This document shows, piece after piece, positions 8,566 through 16,635 of a DNA stretch of 64,000 nt. The stretch covers positions 62,001 to 126,000 of the forward strand of contig NZ_FTOC01000008.1 in NCBI RefSeq assembly GCF_900156645.1, in the 5' to 3' direction. The stretch is from Salimicrobium flavidum. GTDB taxonomy: Bacteria > Bacillota > Bacilli > Bacillales > Halobacillaceae. Under the pieces are notes generated by a model. It ran no database searches. It was not told the origin of the DNA and worked only from the letters and a program-made list of their open reading frames with translations. How positions within the stretch are numbered: position 1 is the stretch's first letter; every line of letters begins with the position of its first letter. The position numbers were made by a program, and so were the translations under genes.

Positions 8566-9273
8566 ATGGCATTGTTAGGTACGTTAGTCAACGGGGCATG
8601 TATTATAGCAGGAACGCTGCTCGGGCTTTTCTTCACAAAAATCCCGGAACGGTTCAAGGAAACAGTGATGAGTGGGGTAGGTCTTGCGGTTATGCTGATC
8701 GGATTACAGATGGGCCTTGAAGTGAACAGTATTGTCATTGTTCTGCTGAGTCTCTTATCCGGAGCGCTGATTGGGGAGGCCCTTCATCTCGAGGAGCGGC
8801 TCGAGGCTTTCGGAAAATGGATCGAACGCAAGTTTGCGAAGCCGGGAGCGAATTCGGGAATCTCGGAAGGATTCATCACCGCCTCTCTCATATTCGTCAT
8901 CGGGGCTCTATCGGTTATCGGCGCTCTGGACGGAGGACTCAGAAACGATCATGAAGTTCTGATCACCAAAGGTATCATTGACGGGTTTGTGGCTATCGTC
9001 CTTACATCCACCCTAGGTGTCGGTGTGATTTTCTCCGTGATTCCGGTCGTGGTTTATCAAGGGAGCATTGCTCTTTTGGCCACACAAATCAACAGCTGGG
9101 TGCCGGAAGATATGTTGGACCTGTTTATCACTGATATGACGGCGACGGGAGGGCTGATGATCGTGGCCATCGGGCTGAACATTCTGAACATCACAAAAAT
9201 ACGTGTCGCGAATCTGTTGCCGGCGCTTTTGATGGTCGGTGTTTTCCTTTATTTTCAACAGCAATTTTTTTGA
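8566..9273 (+). CDS. DUF554 membrane protein, YdfK-like
   Basis: A 235-residue integral membrane protein of the DUF554 family, whose function is unknown. About seven hydrophobic segments are visible, with the typical opening GTLVNGACIIAGTLLG and the conserved SEGFITASLIFVIGALSVIG. I use the ATG at 8566, preceded by AAAGGGGAG; an upstream start at 8491 would add 25 residues without an RBS. It lies 90 bases after spo0J on the same strand. A DUF554 gene in this position is common in halophilic Bacillaceae as far as I recall. Confidence 0.85.
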   Translation: MALLGTLVNGACIIAGTLLGLFFTKIPERFKETVMSGVGLAVMLIGLQMGLEVNSIVIVLLSLLSGALIGEALHLEERLEAFGKWIERKFAKPGANSGISEGFITASLIFVIGALSVIGALDGGLRNDHEVLITKGIIDGFVAIVLTSTLGVGVIFSVIPVVVYQGSIALLATQINSWVPEDMLDLFITDMTATGGLMIVAIGLNILNITKIRVANLLPALLMVGVFLYFQQQFF

Positions 9274-9894
9274 TCAGTCCCTGACGTGTTTCTTCCCACG
9301 ATTCAAGAGTGAGTTATAGGGGGTGGTGCGTATCCGTTCACTTTTCAGTTTTGCGTCTAACGTGAGCAGAGCGGAAGCTGTGGCGGAAGCGAGAGAAAGG
9401 ACGGTATGCAGCCTTGTATTCTGGAGTACAGCGAACTCCATGAACCCCTGCACGTTCACGATGCCGTTGATATGCGCCTCTCCGAATTTCGGAAGTTCTT
9501 TCTTCAAAGCGGCACCGGGGGAAAGAGGCCCCTTGGCAACGTTCAGAGAGCCGATATGGGAGACCCGGCCCAGGCAGGCATCCACGGCAATGACGAACGG
9601 GTGCTCGAATGTGTCGTGTATTTCACTTAGTCGTTCTTCCAGATTTCCGGCATGGAGAGGTTCTTCGATTGTTCCGAGCACATGGAAAGAATGGAGCTCC
9701 TGTTCTTCAAGCATCGAGCCGACGAATGGCCCAAACGAGTCACCGGTGGAGCGATCGGTGCCGACACAGGCGATTACCAGCTCGCGATGTTCAGGAATCC
9801 ACTGGTATAACGCTTCTGAGAAATCATGATAGAATGACGAGTCCCGTATATTGAAATTTTCTTCTTCGACCGGAAAAACTTCGGGAATATTCAT
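9274..9894 (-). CDS. yyaC: YyaC-type sporulation protein, GPR-like protease fold
   Basis: A 206-residue protein of the YyaC family, structurally related to the germination protease/HybD fold. It shows CVGTDRSTGDSFGPFVG at about residues 43-60, AVDACLG near 105 and the PLSPGAALKK segment, matching the metal-site acidic residues of that fold. It neighbours spo0J as in Bacillus. It is convergent with the DUF554 gene, the two stop codons being adjacent. It has a GGAGGAGG before the ATG. The reaction is not established; a role in sporulation is known by family only. Confidence 0.85.
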   Translation of the reverse strand: MNIPEVFPVEEENFNIRDSSFYHDFSEALYQWIPEHRELVIACVGTDRSTGDSFGPFVGSMLEEQELHSFHVLGTIEEPLHAGNLEERLSEIHDTFEHPFVIAVDACLGRVSHIGSLNVAKGPLSPGAALKKELPKFGEAHINGIVNVQGFMEFAVLQNTRLHTVLSLASATASALLTLDAKLKSERIRTTPYNSLLNRGKKHVRD

Positions 9895-10187
9895 GGATCC
9901 TCCTCCTTTGATTAAAGCAGGTGCAGGTATAATGGCACACCCAGGGCCAATGGTTCAGGATACTAGGAAAATGAAAGAGAGGGGCGAACTTATTTGCGAA
10001 GCTCTCCTTTAGCAGTCGCTGAAGTATGATACTTCCGTTCCTTTGGTCGAGGTCTTCTTCCTTATTGAACATCTACGTGTGTTGTATGGTATATTGAAGC
10101 TGCACGTGCACAATTATTTATGTCTATACCCGATTTTCTTATGGTTTAAATAGATTTTTCAGCGTCTTTAGAAGGAGTGTTGTCAGA

Positions 10188-11132
10188 TTGTTACTGAGTG
10201 GGAACGGGAACGAAGAGGTTGTGGAGGAAACATGGGGGTTATGGGAAGAGACATGGAATGTATGGAAGGAAGCCTTAATGGGACCGGATCTTTGGATAAG
10301 GATCGGGCAAACGGCCCTGCAGATCCTTTTCATAGTCATTTTGGCATTTGTAGTCGTCAAAATAGGAAATAAACTCATCGATCAGTTTTATTCAAGAAGA
10401 ACGAAAGGCCCATTCCGTATTACCGCACGGCGGGAAACGACCCTGACGAAACTGACGAAGAACACCCTTACGTATGTCGTGTATTTCATGGCGTTCGTCA
10501 TGATTCTCGAAACATTCTCCATAAATATAGGTGCTCTTCTCGCCGGGGCAGGGATTGCCGGGCTTGCTATCGGTTTCGGTGCACAGAACCTGGTGCGGGA
10601 TATCATCAGCGGCTTTTTCATTATTTTCGAAGACCAGTTCTCTGTCGGTGATTATATCGGAACGGCCGGAGTAGAAGGGTTTGTGACCGAAATAGGACTC
10701 CGGACAAGCAAGGTGAAAAGTTGGGGAGGGGAAATCCATATCATCCCTAACGGAAACATCACCCAGGTGACGAACTACTCCGTCGATAACAGTGCCGCGA
10801 TCGTTGACGTAAGTGTAGCCTATGAGAGTGATATCGAAGAAGCGGAGCGGGTCATCCTCGAGCTGCTCGGAGAACTTCATGAACGCTATGATACAATCGT
10901 GGCTGAGCCGGAACTATTAGGTATAGTGGACCTTGGCGCTTCTGAGGTATCCATGCGTATTTTCGCCGAAACACTCCCGATGGAACATTGGGGTATTGGA
11001 AGAATTATAAGGAAAGAAGTGAAATTGCGTCTTGATAAGGAAGGAATCGAAATTCCATTCCCGCGTATCGTCATGTACTCCCGGGAAGAAGCAGGAGGTG
11101 TGGAAAATGGAGAAGGACTACAATCTAAATGA
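10188..11132 (+). CDS. MscS-family mechanosensitive channel
   Basis: A 314-residue small-conductance mechanosensitive channel relieving hypo-osmotic shock. It has three membrane segments, the pore helix with AGAGIAGLAIGFGAQNL and a beta domain SVGDYIGTAGVEGFV...IPNGNI. The polar head is unusually acidic and Trp-rich (EEVVEETWGLWEETW). The start is a TTG at 10188 behind GAAGGAG with a rather long gap of about 12 bases. The upstream 290 bases contain no gene. The DUF951 gene overlaps its 3' end, so both are probably one transcript. Confidence 0.88.
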   Translation: MLLSGNGNEEVVEETWGLWEETWNVWKEALMGPDLWIRIGQTALQILFIVILAFVVVKIGNKLIDQFYSRRTKGPFRITARRETTLTKLTKNTLTYVVYFMAFVMILETFSINIGALLAGAGIAGLAIGFGAQNLVRDIISGFFIIFEDQFSVGDYIGTAGVEGFVTEIGLRTSKVKSWGGEIHIIPNGNITQVTNYSVDNSAAIVDVSVAYESDIEEAERVILELLGELHERYDTIVAEPELLGIVDLGASEVSMRIFAETLPMEHWGIGRIIRKEVKLRLDKEGIEIPFPRIVMYSREEAGGVENGEGLQSK

Positions 11133-11301
11133 TGTGGTGGAAATGAAAAAGGCCCATCCATGTGGGGAAAATCGCTGGAAGATTATCAGGATGGGAGCCG
11201 ATATCCGCGTCAAATGTGAAGGGTGTGGCCATAGCGTGATGATTCCGAGGCGCGAATTCAATAAAAAAATGAAGAAAATTTTAGTGAAAGCGGAAAATTA
11301 A
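11107..11301 (+). CDS. DUF951 small zinc-ribbon-like protein
   Basis: A 64-residue protein of the DUF951 family, found between yyaC and ychF in many Bacillales. It contains MKKAHPCGENRWKIIRMG and a VKCEGCGHSVMIPR motif, with three cysteines that could bind a metal. It is basic at the C-terminus. The start at 11107 is chosen because GCAGGAGGTG precedes it; a longer in-frame ORF begins inside the channel gene. It overlaps that gene by 26 bases. Function unknown. Confidence 0.88.
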   Translation: MEKDYNLNDVVEMKKAHPCGENRWKIIRMGADIRVKCEGCGHSVMIPRREFNKKMKKILVKAEN

Positions 11302-11303
11302 TT

Positions 11304-11344
11304 GTTTCAGGTGAACGAAACGTGATTTTCCGTTCACCTGAAAC
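11304..11344. terminator. 14-bp perfect hairpin between DUF951 and ychF
   Basis: GTTTCAGGTGAACG and its exact complement are separated by 13 bases. No T-run follows, so it may be a processed terminator or a regulatory hairpin. The arms partly resemble parS but have three or more mismatches. Confidence 0.5.
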
Positions 11345-11462
11345 GAACATTTCAACCGGTGGAACAGGAAGAGTTTTTCCTTTTCTATCGGTTGTTATTT
11401 TGAAGTGTACTATCTATAATTGGTATGACATATGCGCAAAGTCTCTAAGGAGGAAAACCTAA

Positions 11463-12560
11463 ATGGCACTAACAGCAGGAATCGTAGGTTTGCCGAACGT
11501 CGGAAAATCTACGTTATTTAACGCAATTACACAGGCGGGAGCCGTGTCCGCGAACTACCCATTCGCAACCATCGACCCGAACGTGGGGATCGTTGAAGTT
11601 CCGGACTATCGGCTGCAGAAATTGACAGAACAGGTGAAGCCGAAAAAAACGACCCCGACCGCTTTTGAATTCACGGATATCGCAGGAATCGTGGAAGGAG
11701 CGAGTAAAGGGGAAGGCCTCGGCAACCAGTTCCTTTCCCATATCCGACAAGTAGATGCAATCTGCCACGTCGTTCGTGCGTTTGATGACGATGAAGTCAC
11801 ACACGTATCCGGGCAGGTTGATCCGATTTCAGATATCGAAACGATCAATCTGGAGTTGATATTGGCGGATCTGGAAACGATCACGAAACGACTCGATCGT
11901 GTGGAGAAGATGGCGAGACAAAAAGACAAAGATGCACTCGCTGAAAAAGATGTCCTCACCCGTTTGAAGGAAGCGCTCGAAGCCGAACAGGCAGCACGTA
12001 CCGTAGAGCTCTCCAAAGAAGAGGAGAAGTACAGAAAAGGTCTGCACCTGCTAACTGCGAAACCGATCCTTTACGTAGCGAACGTCGGAGAAGATGAAAT
12101 CGGAGAACCTGATAACGACAATGTGAAACGGATCCGTGAGTTCGCAGAAAAAGAAGGTGCGGAAGTGATCGTCATCTGCGCTAAAATCGAGTCTGAGGTC
12201 GCTGAGCTTGAAGGGGAAGAAAGAGCCGAATTCCTCGAGGATCTTGGTATCGAAGAGGCTGGACTTGATCAGCTCATCAAAGCGACGTACAATCTTCTCG
12301 GTCTGGCTACGTACTTCACAGCCGGAGAAGAGGAAGTACGCGCCTGGACGTTCCGCAAAGGTATGACTGCTCCACAGGCTGCAGGTATCATTCATACCGA
12401 TTTCGAAAAAGGGTTCATCAAAGCGGAAACCGTGTCATACGAAGATCTCATAGAAGGCGGTTCTATGGCAAAAGCCAAAGAGAACGGCAAAGTTCGTTTA
12501 GAAGGCAAAGAGTATATCGTCAAAGATGGAGACGTCATTCATTTCCGATTCAATGTGTGA
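11463..12560 (+). CDS. ychF: Redox-regulated ribosome-associated ATPase YchF
   Basis: A 365-residue Obg-family P-loop protein that prefers ATP and interacts with ribosomes. G1 is GLPNVGKST at residues 8-16 and G3 DIAGIVEGA near 72; a helical coiled-coil insertion follows. The C-terminal TGS domain ends in KDGDVIHFRFNV. The length matches the family. AAGGAGG precedes the ATG. It stands directly before the rpsF operon, as in Bacillus (yyaF). Confidence 0.95.
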   Translation: MALTAGIVGLPNVGKSTLFNAITQAGAVSANYPFATIDPNVGIVEVPDYRLQKLTEQVKPKKTTPTAFEFTDIAGIVEGASKGEGLGNQFLSHIRQVDAICHVVRAFDDDEVTHVSGQVDPISDIETINLELILADLETITKRLDRVEKMARQKDKDALAEKDVLTRLKEALEAEQAARTVELSKEEEKYRKGLHLLTAKPILYVANVGEDEIGEPDNDNVKRIREFAEKEGAEVIVICAKIESEVAELEGEERAEFLEDLGIEEAGLDQLIKATYNLLGLATYFTAGEEEVRAWTFRKGMTAPQAAGIIHTDFEKGFIKAETVSYEDLIEGGSMAKAKENGKVRLEGKEYIVKDGDVIHFRFNV

Positions 12561-12568
12561 TAAGATGG

Positions 12569-12597
12569 TTGTGAAAAATCAGGATTTATGGTATTAT
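12569..12597 (+). promoter_or_regulatory. Candidate sigma-A promoter of the rpsF operon
   Basis: TTGTGA at 12569 and TATTAT at 12592 are 17 bases apart, and TATAAT overlaps the latter. It lies just upstream of the predicted S6:S18 leader. Confidence 0.6.
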
Positions 12598-12607
12598 AAT
12601 TAGCTGT

Positions 12608-12660
12608 GAGTAATAATATACGATTACTCCTTGCCTTTTGACTGACAAAAGGCCGCTAAG
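12608..12660 (+). ncRNA. rpsF leader, S6:S18-binding RNA element
   Basis: Two hairpins precede rpsF: GAGTAAT/ATTACTC (12608-12629) and GCCTTTTG/CAAAAGGC (12633-12653). The second is followed by CCG at 12653-12655, reminiscent of the conserved CCG of the S6:S18 leader that mediates autoregulation of rpsF operons. The identification rests on position and this local match; I could not score a covariance model. Confidence 0.6.
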
Positions 12661-12681
12661 TCCACAAGGAGGTGAACACGG

Positions 12682-12972
12682 ATGAGAAGTTACGAAATCA
12701 TGTACATCATCCGCCCGGATATCGAGGAGGACGCCAAGACTTCTGTTAAAGAACGTTTTGACGGGATCCTGACAAACAACGGTGCGGAAATTGATGAAAC
12801 AAAAGAAATCGGAAAACGTCGTCTTTCATATGAAATCAACGACTATCGCGATGGTATCTATGTAACAATCAACTTCAAAGGAACTTCTGAAGCTATCGAT
12901 GAATTCGATCGCCAGGCTAAGTTCACTGATGACATTATTCGTCATATCGCTGTACGCGAAGACGATAAATAA
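12682..12972 (+). CDS. rpsF: 30S ribosomal protein S6
   Basis: A 96-residue S6 starting [13 protein letters not shown] and ending in the acidic AVREDDK tail. S6 pairs with S18 in the 30S platform. CACAAGGAGGTG gives a strong RBS. First gene of rpsF-ssb-rpsR, which is probably controlled through the leader just upstream. Confidence 0.97.
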   Translation: MRSYEIMYIIRPDIEEDAKTSVKERFDGILTNNGAEIDETKEIGKRRLSYEINDYRDGIYVTINFKGTSEAIDEFDRQAKFTDDIIRHIAVREDDK

Positions 12973-12983
12973 GGGGTGGTCTG

Positions 12984-13466
12984 ATGTTAAATCGTGTCGT
13001 TTTGGTCGGCAGGTTAACGAAGGATCCTGATTTGCGCTATACGCCGAACGGAGTAGCTGTCGCCAACTTTACATTGGCTGTCAATCGTCCGTTCTCCAAC
13101 AAACAGGGAAGCAATGATGCGGATTTCATTAACTGTGTAGTATGGAGAAGAGCAGCAGAAAATCTGGCGAACTTTATGAGTAAGGGTAGTCAGGTCGGTG
13201 TTGACGGACGTCTGCAGACACGGAGCTTCGAAAACAAAGAAGGTAACCGTGTGTTTGTTACAGAAGTTGTGGCAGATAGTGTTCAGTTCCTAGAATCCAA
13301 AGGTGGCTCGGGTGGCGGACAAGGTCCGCGCAACGATCAGTCTTCAGGATACCAGGGAAATCAGAACCAACCATCACAAGAGAGTTATGGACAATCGAAA
13401 AATGATGACCCGTTCGCAGATGACGGGGAACCCATTGATATATCGGATGACGATTTACCATTCTAA
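12984..13466 (+). CDS. ssb: Single-stranded DNA-binding protein
   Basis: A 160-residue SSB: the OB fold ([20 protein letters not shown]...) occupies residues 1-105, then a Gly/Gln/Asn-rich linker and the acidic tip DISDDDLPF that recruits replication and repair partners. It lies 11 bases after rpsF and is translated from AAGGGGTGG. Placement between rpsF and rpsR identifies it as the essential housekeeping copy. Confidence 0.97.
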   Translation: MLNRVVLVGRLTKDPDLRYTPNGVAVANFTLAVNRPFSNKQGSNDADFINCVVWRRAAENLANFMSKGSQVGVDGRLQTRSFENKEGNRVFVTEVVADSVQFLESKGGSGGGQGPRNDQSSGYQGNQNQPSQESYGQSKNDDPFADDGEPIDISDDDLPF

Positions 13467-13514
13467 GAGTTCGGTAACTCTTTGAATATTCTAAACGAAA
13501 AGGAGTGAACGCAT

Positions 13515-13739
13515 ATGGCACGTCGTGGACGTAAACGTAAGAAGGTTTGTTATTTCACAGCAAATGGAATAACTCATATCGATTATAAAGACACTGAATT
13601 GCTTAAACGTTTCATCTCTGAGCGTGGGAAGATTCTTCCTCGCCGAGTAACTGGAACGTCTGCGAAGTATCAGCGTAAGTTGACAAAAGCTATCAAACGC
13701 TCTCGTCAAATGGCTCTACTTCCTTATTCTACTGAATAG
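13515..13739 (+). CDS. rpsR: 30S ribosomal protein S18
   Basis: A 74-residue S18. It has the basic N-terminus [17 protein letters not shown], the [19 protein letters not shown] core and the ending LLPYSTE. One N-terminal Cys remains; a full zinc-binding Cys set is absent. AAAAGGAGTG precedes the ATG, and a strong terminator follows. Confidence 0.97.
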   Translation: MARRGRKRKKVCYFTANGITHIDYKDTELLKRFISERGKILPRRVTGTSAKYQRKLTKAIKRSRQMALLPYSTE

Positions 13740-13750
13740 TAGACAGATGA

Positions 13751-13786
13751 ATCCCCGACCTTTTACAAAAGGCCGGGGATTTTTGT
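13751..13786 (+). terminator. Terminator of the rpsF operon
   Basis: ATCCCCGACC and GGCCGGGGAT form a GC-rich stem with one mismatch, followed by TTTTTG, 12 bases after rpsR. Confidence 0.85.
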
Positions 13787-13828
13787 ATGTAAAACTGGTA
13801 TTCTTGGAAAAGACAGGGGAGGGATAAT

Positions 13829-14128
13829 ATGCCGATTTGTGATCAATGTGGTCATCCGTGGAGCCGGAAAGATGTGTGGAAGAAGCTTTCCATCCAGGCC
13901 CGCGGCACGTGTCCGGCGTGCGGAAAAATGCAGTATGTGACAGCCAGTTCAAGAAAACGGGGGAGTAAGTATATGATGATCGTATTTCTTATTCTCATCG
14001 CTCAGGCTGTATTCGATATTCCGCTCTGGGGCTCGATTGCCATGCTTTTTGCTTTATTTTTTATACTGATGATTTTTGTCATTCCGAACGTGTATAAACT
14101 GACGAGTGAACAGGAACCACTTTATTGA
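13829..14128 (+). CDS. TIGR04104-type zinc-finger membrane protein
   Basis: A 99-residue protein with two CxxC pairs (CDQC at residues 4-7 and CPAC near 29-32) forming a likely zinc ribbon, with the conserved WSRKDVWKK between them. Two hydrophobic segments follow (about residues 49-66 and 70-88). This layout fits the small Bacillaceae family TIGR04104, of unknown function. GGGGAGGGAT precedes the ATG. A weak hairpin (14128-14157) with a T-run lies behind it. Confidence 0.75.
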   Translation: MPICDQCGHPWSRKDVWKKLSIQARGTCPACGKMQYVTASSRKRGSKYMMIVFLILIAQAVFDIPLWGSIAMLFALFFILMIFVIPNVYKLTSEQEPLY

Positions 14129-14167
14129 AACGGGGATATAGCATCCTCGTTTTTAATTTAAAAATTG

Positions 14168-14340
14168 GCTCAGTTTTATCGTTCCTAATTGATTTTTATC
14201 TCTACGGGTGGAAGCTTGCCGCGGGCATGACGTCAACTTCCGGAATCTCCCCACGTTCGACTCCGGTTATTTTCCTTCCATGCTTCTCCCGCGGGCGTCT
14301 CCACCGTTCGTTCTAAAATCAATAATAGACTTTAACAGAG
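14168..14340. repeat. TCTGTTA/TAACAGA element, copy 1
   Basis: A non-coding element with ATCTCTACGGGTGGAAGC on the left and TCTCCACC...TTTAACAGAG on the right. GCCGCGGGCATG and CATGCTTCTCCCGCGGGC inside pair over a long palindrome. The left inverted end (GGCTCAGTTTTA) has decayed; the right one is intact. Other copies: 26972-27073, 34405-34574, 35476-35649. Confidence 0.75.
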
Positions 14341-14531
14341 ACGTTCATGCAAAGATATTTGCACCATGATACATGAAAATTTTCGGGTTCTGTTATGATT
14401 CGAGTTTGATAGCGTGGATAAAGAGTAAGGCGGCGACTCCGACGGGAACTCGGGTAGCTGAAGACCCCGCAGAGAAACGAGGAGGCTGAAGCGTTGCCCG
14501 TGGAAAGCGTCCGCCTGAATATTTATTTTTA
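14341..14531 (+). repeat. GGCGACTCC-core element, copy at 14.4 kb
   Basis: It begins with a 64-bp block ending TCTGTTA (opposite the TAACAGA at 14333) and contains a core GGCGACTCCGACGGGAAC...GCCCGTGGAAAGCGTCCGCC. The same two blocks occur inverted at 26808-26978, where about 20 core bases are missing, and the core resembles the one in 4330-4580. No ORF of note. Confidence 0.75.
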
Positions 14532-14551
14532 GGGTAGACTAAAAATAAAAT

Positions 14552-14602
14552 TATCTTGCATTCGAGATAAAAATGTTTTATAATTATCTCAGATTCGAAA
14601 TA
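14552..14602 (+). promoter_or_regulatory. Two MhqR-like operators around the YceI-gene promoter
   Basis: Two 18-bp near-repeats, TATCTTGCATTCGAGATA (14552) and TATCTCAGATTCGAAATA (14585), resemble the MhqR box tATCTcgaAtTCgAGATa of Bacillus. A promoter fits between them: TTGCAT at 14556, 17 bases, TATAAT at 14579. The first box covers the -35 and the second follows the -10, a repressor arrangement. No MhqR gene is in the window. Confidence 0.65.
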
Positions 14603-14617
14603 CAGGAGGAATAATAA

Positions 14618-15145
14618 ATGACTACATTGGCACTCGATAAAGTACACAGTTCACTGGATTTTCAGATTAAACACATGATGGTTTCGAAAGCGAAAGGATC
14701 TTTCACGAATTTTGATGTCGATTTCAACGGCAGTCTCGAGGACCTTCAGAATGCTTCAATCACTGTTACTATCCCGGTTACATCTATTGATACGGGGAAT
14801 GAAGACCGTGACAATCACTTGAGAACCGGAGACTTCTTTGAAGCGGAGACGTATCCGAACCTGGTATTCGAGAGCAAGAAGATCGAAAAAGTCTCCGACG
14901 ATGAATATAAAGTTACTGGCGATTTCACGATCAAAGGTGTTACGAACGAAGAGACGTTCACCGTCGAATACAATGGCACTTCGAAGAGCCCTATGGATGG
15001 AAGTATCGTAGCAGGATTTGATGTAGAAGGGAAAGTCGACCGTGAAGCTTACGGCGTAAGTTTCAATGCTCCCCTTGAAACCGGCGGAGTGTTGCTCGGA
15101 CGTGACGTGAAGTTCACCGGCAACTTTGAATTTACGGTAGAATAA
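14618..15145 (+). CDS. YceI-family lipid-binding protein
   Basis: A 175-residue protein of the YceI family, a lipocalin-like barrel that binds isoprenoid or quinone-like lipids in the members with known structure. It opens with LDKVHSSLDFQIKHMMVSKAKGSF and shows DNHLRTGDFF and the repeated G-x-F-T-I-KGVT strand pattern. There is no signal peptide, so it is probably cytosolic. ACAGGAGGAA precedes the ATG. The upstream MhqR-like boxes suggest induction by quinones or related electrophiles, which fits a quinone-binding fold. Confidence 0.9.
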   Translation: MTTLALDKVHSSLDFQIKHMMVSKAKGSFTNFDVDFNGSLEDLQNASITVTIPVTSIDTGNEDRDNHLRTGDFFEAETYPNLVFESKKIEKVSDDEYKVTGDFTIKGVTNEETFTVEYNGTSKSPMDGSIVAGFDVEGKVDREAYGVSFNAPLETGGVLLGRDVKFTGNFEFTVE

Positions 15146-15160
15146 GTAACAGTAAAAATG

Positions 15161-15203
15161 AAAAAAACAGACTGCCAGGAGCATTTCCGGCAGTCTGTTT
15201 TTT
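15161..15203. terminator. Bidirectional terminator between the YceI gene and the YitT-like gene
   Basis: AAAAAACAGACTGCC and GGCAGTCTGTTTTTT form a long stem with A and T runs at its two ends, between convergent genes. Confidence 0.88.
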
Positions 15204-15215
15204 GTATAGGATTTT

Positions 15216-15836
15216 TTAATATTCGGAAGGAAGAAGGGTGCGGTCGAATCGCTGGATACCCGCCATGAAATACTGGATGAAGACACCACTCGTCACCATG
15301 ATGATGAGTGTACCAACCCCGATCGCCCCATCGAAAAAGACGGCGAGAAGGACGAGTACGACACTAATGGCAGCGCGGGAGATGGTGACGTTCCATCCGG
15401 TGAGATCACGGATGACCAGCATCATCCGATCGAAAGGAATCGGAGCGAAATCCGCCTGCAGGTTGATGGAGATACCGAGCGCCGAAATCACCATCCCCAG
15501 GAAGAAAACGATGCTCTGGGTCCACACTTCTTCAGGGGCGACGAAGCCGTCGAGCGTGAATACCCAGAAATCGATACCGAGTCCGGTGATCAGAGAAGTG
15601 ACAATCGCCAGCATTTCAGGCCGTCGCTTTTCGGCGATGGCGTTGAAGATGATCATCGAAATGCCGACGACGATTTCCCAACTGCCGATGGTAAGTCCAA
15701 AGGTCCGGTACAACCCTACGAGCAGAGCATCGAACGGGGACGTGCCGAGTCCGCCGAGAACCGTAAGAGCGATGCCGAGCGTAAGGATAAGCAAGCCGGA
15801 AAAATAATACCCGGCTCGTTGATAGATTCTTTTCAC
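15216..15836 (-). CDS. YczE/YyaS/YitT-family membrane protein
   Basis: A 206-residue membrane protein of the YczE/YyaS/YitT group, function unsettled. Five hydrophobic segments are visible, with GLGTSPFDALLVGLY and APIPFDRMM as the family landmarks. I start it at the GTG at 15836, 5 bases behind AGGAGGGG; a longer ORF from an ATG at 15857 would begin upstream of that RBS. Convergent with the YceI gene and divergent from the Bce module. Confidence 0.82.
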   Translation of the reverse strand: MKRIYQRAGYYFSGLLILTLGIALTVLGGLGTSPFDALLVGLYRTFGLTIGSWEIVVGISMIIFNAIAEKRRPEMLAIVTSLITGLGIDFWVFTLDGFVAPEEVWTQSIVFFLGMVISALGISINLQADFAPIPFDRMMLVIRDLTGWNVTISRAAISVVLVLLAVFFDGAIGVGTLIIMVTSGVFIQYFMAGIQRFDRTLLPSEY

Positions 15837-15936
15837 TCCGCACCCCTCCTTTTTCAATCATCCTGTTACTATACAAAAAATAGGGATTTTTTTCAATGAA
15901 AAGGCGTGGTGCTATAATGAAGACAGAGGTGAGAGG

Positions 15937-16635
15937 ATGCAGAAAATAATGATTGTGGAAGATGATCCGAAAATAGCTGAACATTTACATATCTATTTGG
16001 AGAAGTACGGATATGAGGTGGCAGAAGCCACGGATTGGGGAGATATCACCGCCGATTTCCAGAGATACCGCCCGGATCTCGTGCTTCTCGATATCAATCT
16101 TCCGAAGTACGACGGGTTTTACTGGTGTCGTCAGCTCAGAAACCTGTCGCTCTGTCCGGTGATTTTTCTGTCGGCGCGGACTTCCGGGATGGACCAGGTG
16201 ATGGCGATTGAAAACGGAGGGGATGATTATATAACGAAACCCTTCGCTCCAGAGGTCGTCGTTGCGAAAGTGAGAGGGCAATTGCGCCGGGCTTACGGGG
16301 AATATGCTGTTTCAAAAGAAAGAGTATTCGAGAAAAAAGGAGTCATGCTTTTCCCGGAGCGGATGGAGCTTCATTACGCAGGAGATCACGTTTCTCTTAC
16401 GAAAAAAGAAGCGGATGTGCTCGAACTTTTATTTGATAGACACCCCCGTGTGGCCGGCCGTGAAGATCTGCTGGAGCGATTATGGGAAGATCAGGCTTTT
16501 GTCGATGAGAATACATTGAACGTCAACGTTACGAGAGCGCGTAAGAAGCTGCAGCAGCTTGGAATCGAAAACGCTATTGAAACAGTGAGAGGTGCGGGGT
16601 ACCGTCTTGTCGTCACATGGGGAGAGGAAGAATGA
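15937..16635 (+). CDS. Bce-type response regulator
   Basis: A 232-residue OmpR-class regulator. The receiver domain has the acidic pair EDD (residues 7-9), the phospho-Asp in LVLLDINLP near 52 and the Lys in TKPFAPE near 102; a winged-helix output domain follows. The absence of a helix extension after DGFYWCRQLR is normal for the BceR group. Its stop overlaps the kinase start (ATGA). Together with the next three genes it forms a BceRSAB detoxification module, probably sensing cell-wall-active peptides. Confidence 0.9.
   Translation: MQKIMIVEDDPKIAEHLHIYLEKYGYEVAEATDWGDITADFQRYRPDLVLLDINLPKYDGFYWCRQLRNLSLCPVIFLSARTSGMDQVMAIENGGDDYITKPFAPEVVVAKVRGQLRRAYGEYAVSKERVFEKKGVMLFPERMELHYAGDHVSLTKKEADVLELLFDRHPRVAGREDLLERLWEDQAFVDENTLNVNVTRARKKLQQLGIENAIETVRGAGYRLVVTWGEEE

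Noticed and set aside
9323-9854. Plus-strand frames of 168, 74 and 81 codons
   Set aside because: Antisense to yyaC and mutually exclusive; no RBS or known domain.
11303-11346. Possible pair of parS sites
   Set aside because: Arms match parS at only 13 and about 11 of 16 positions; explained better as a hairpin.
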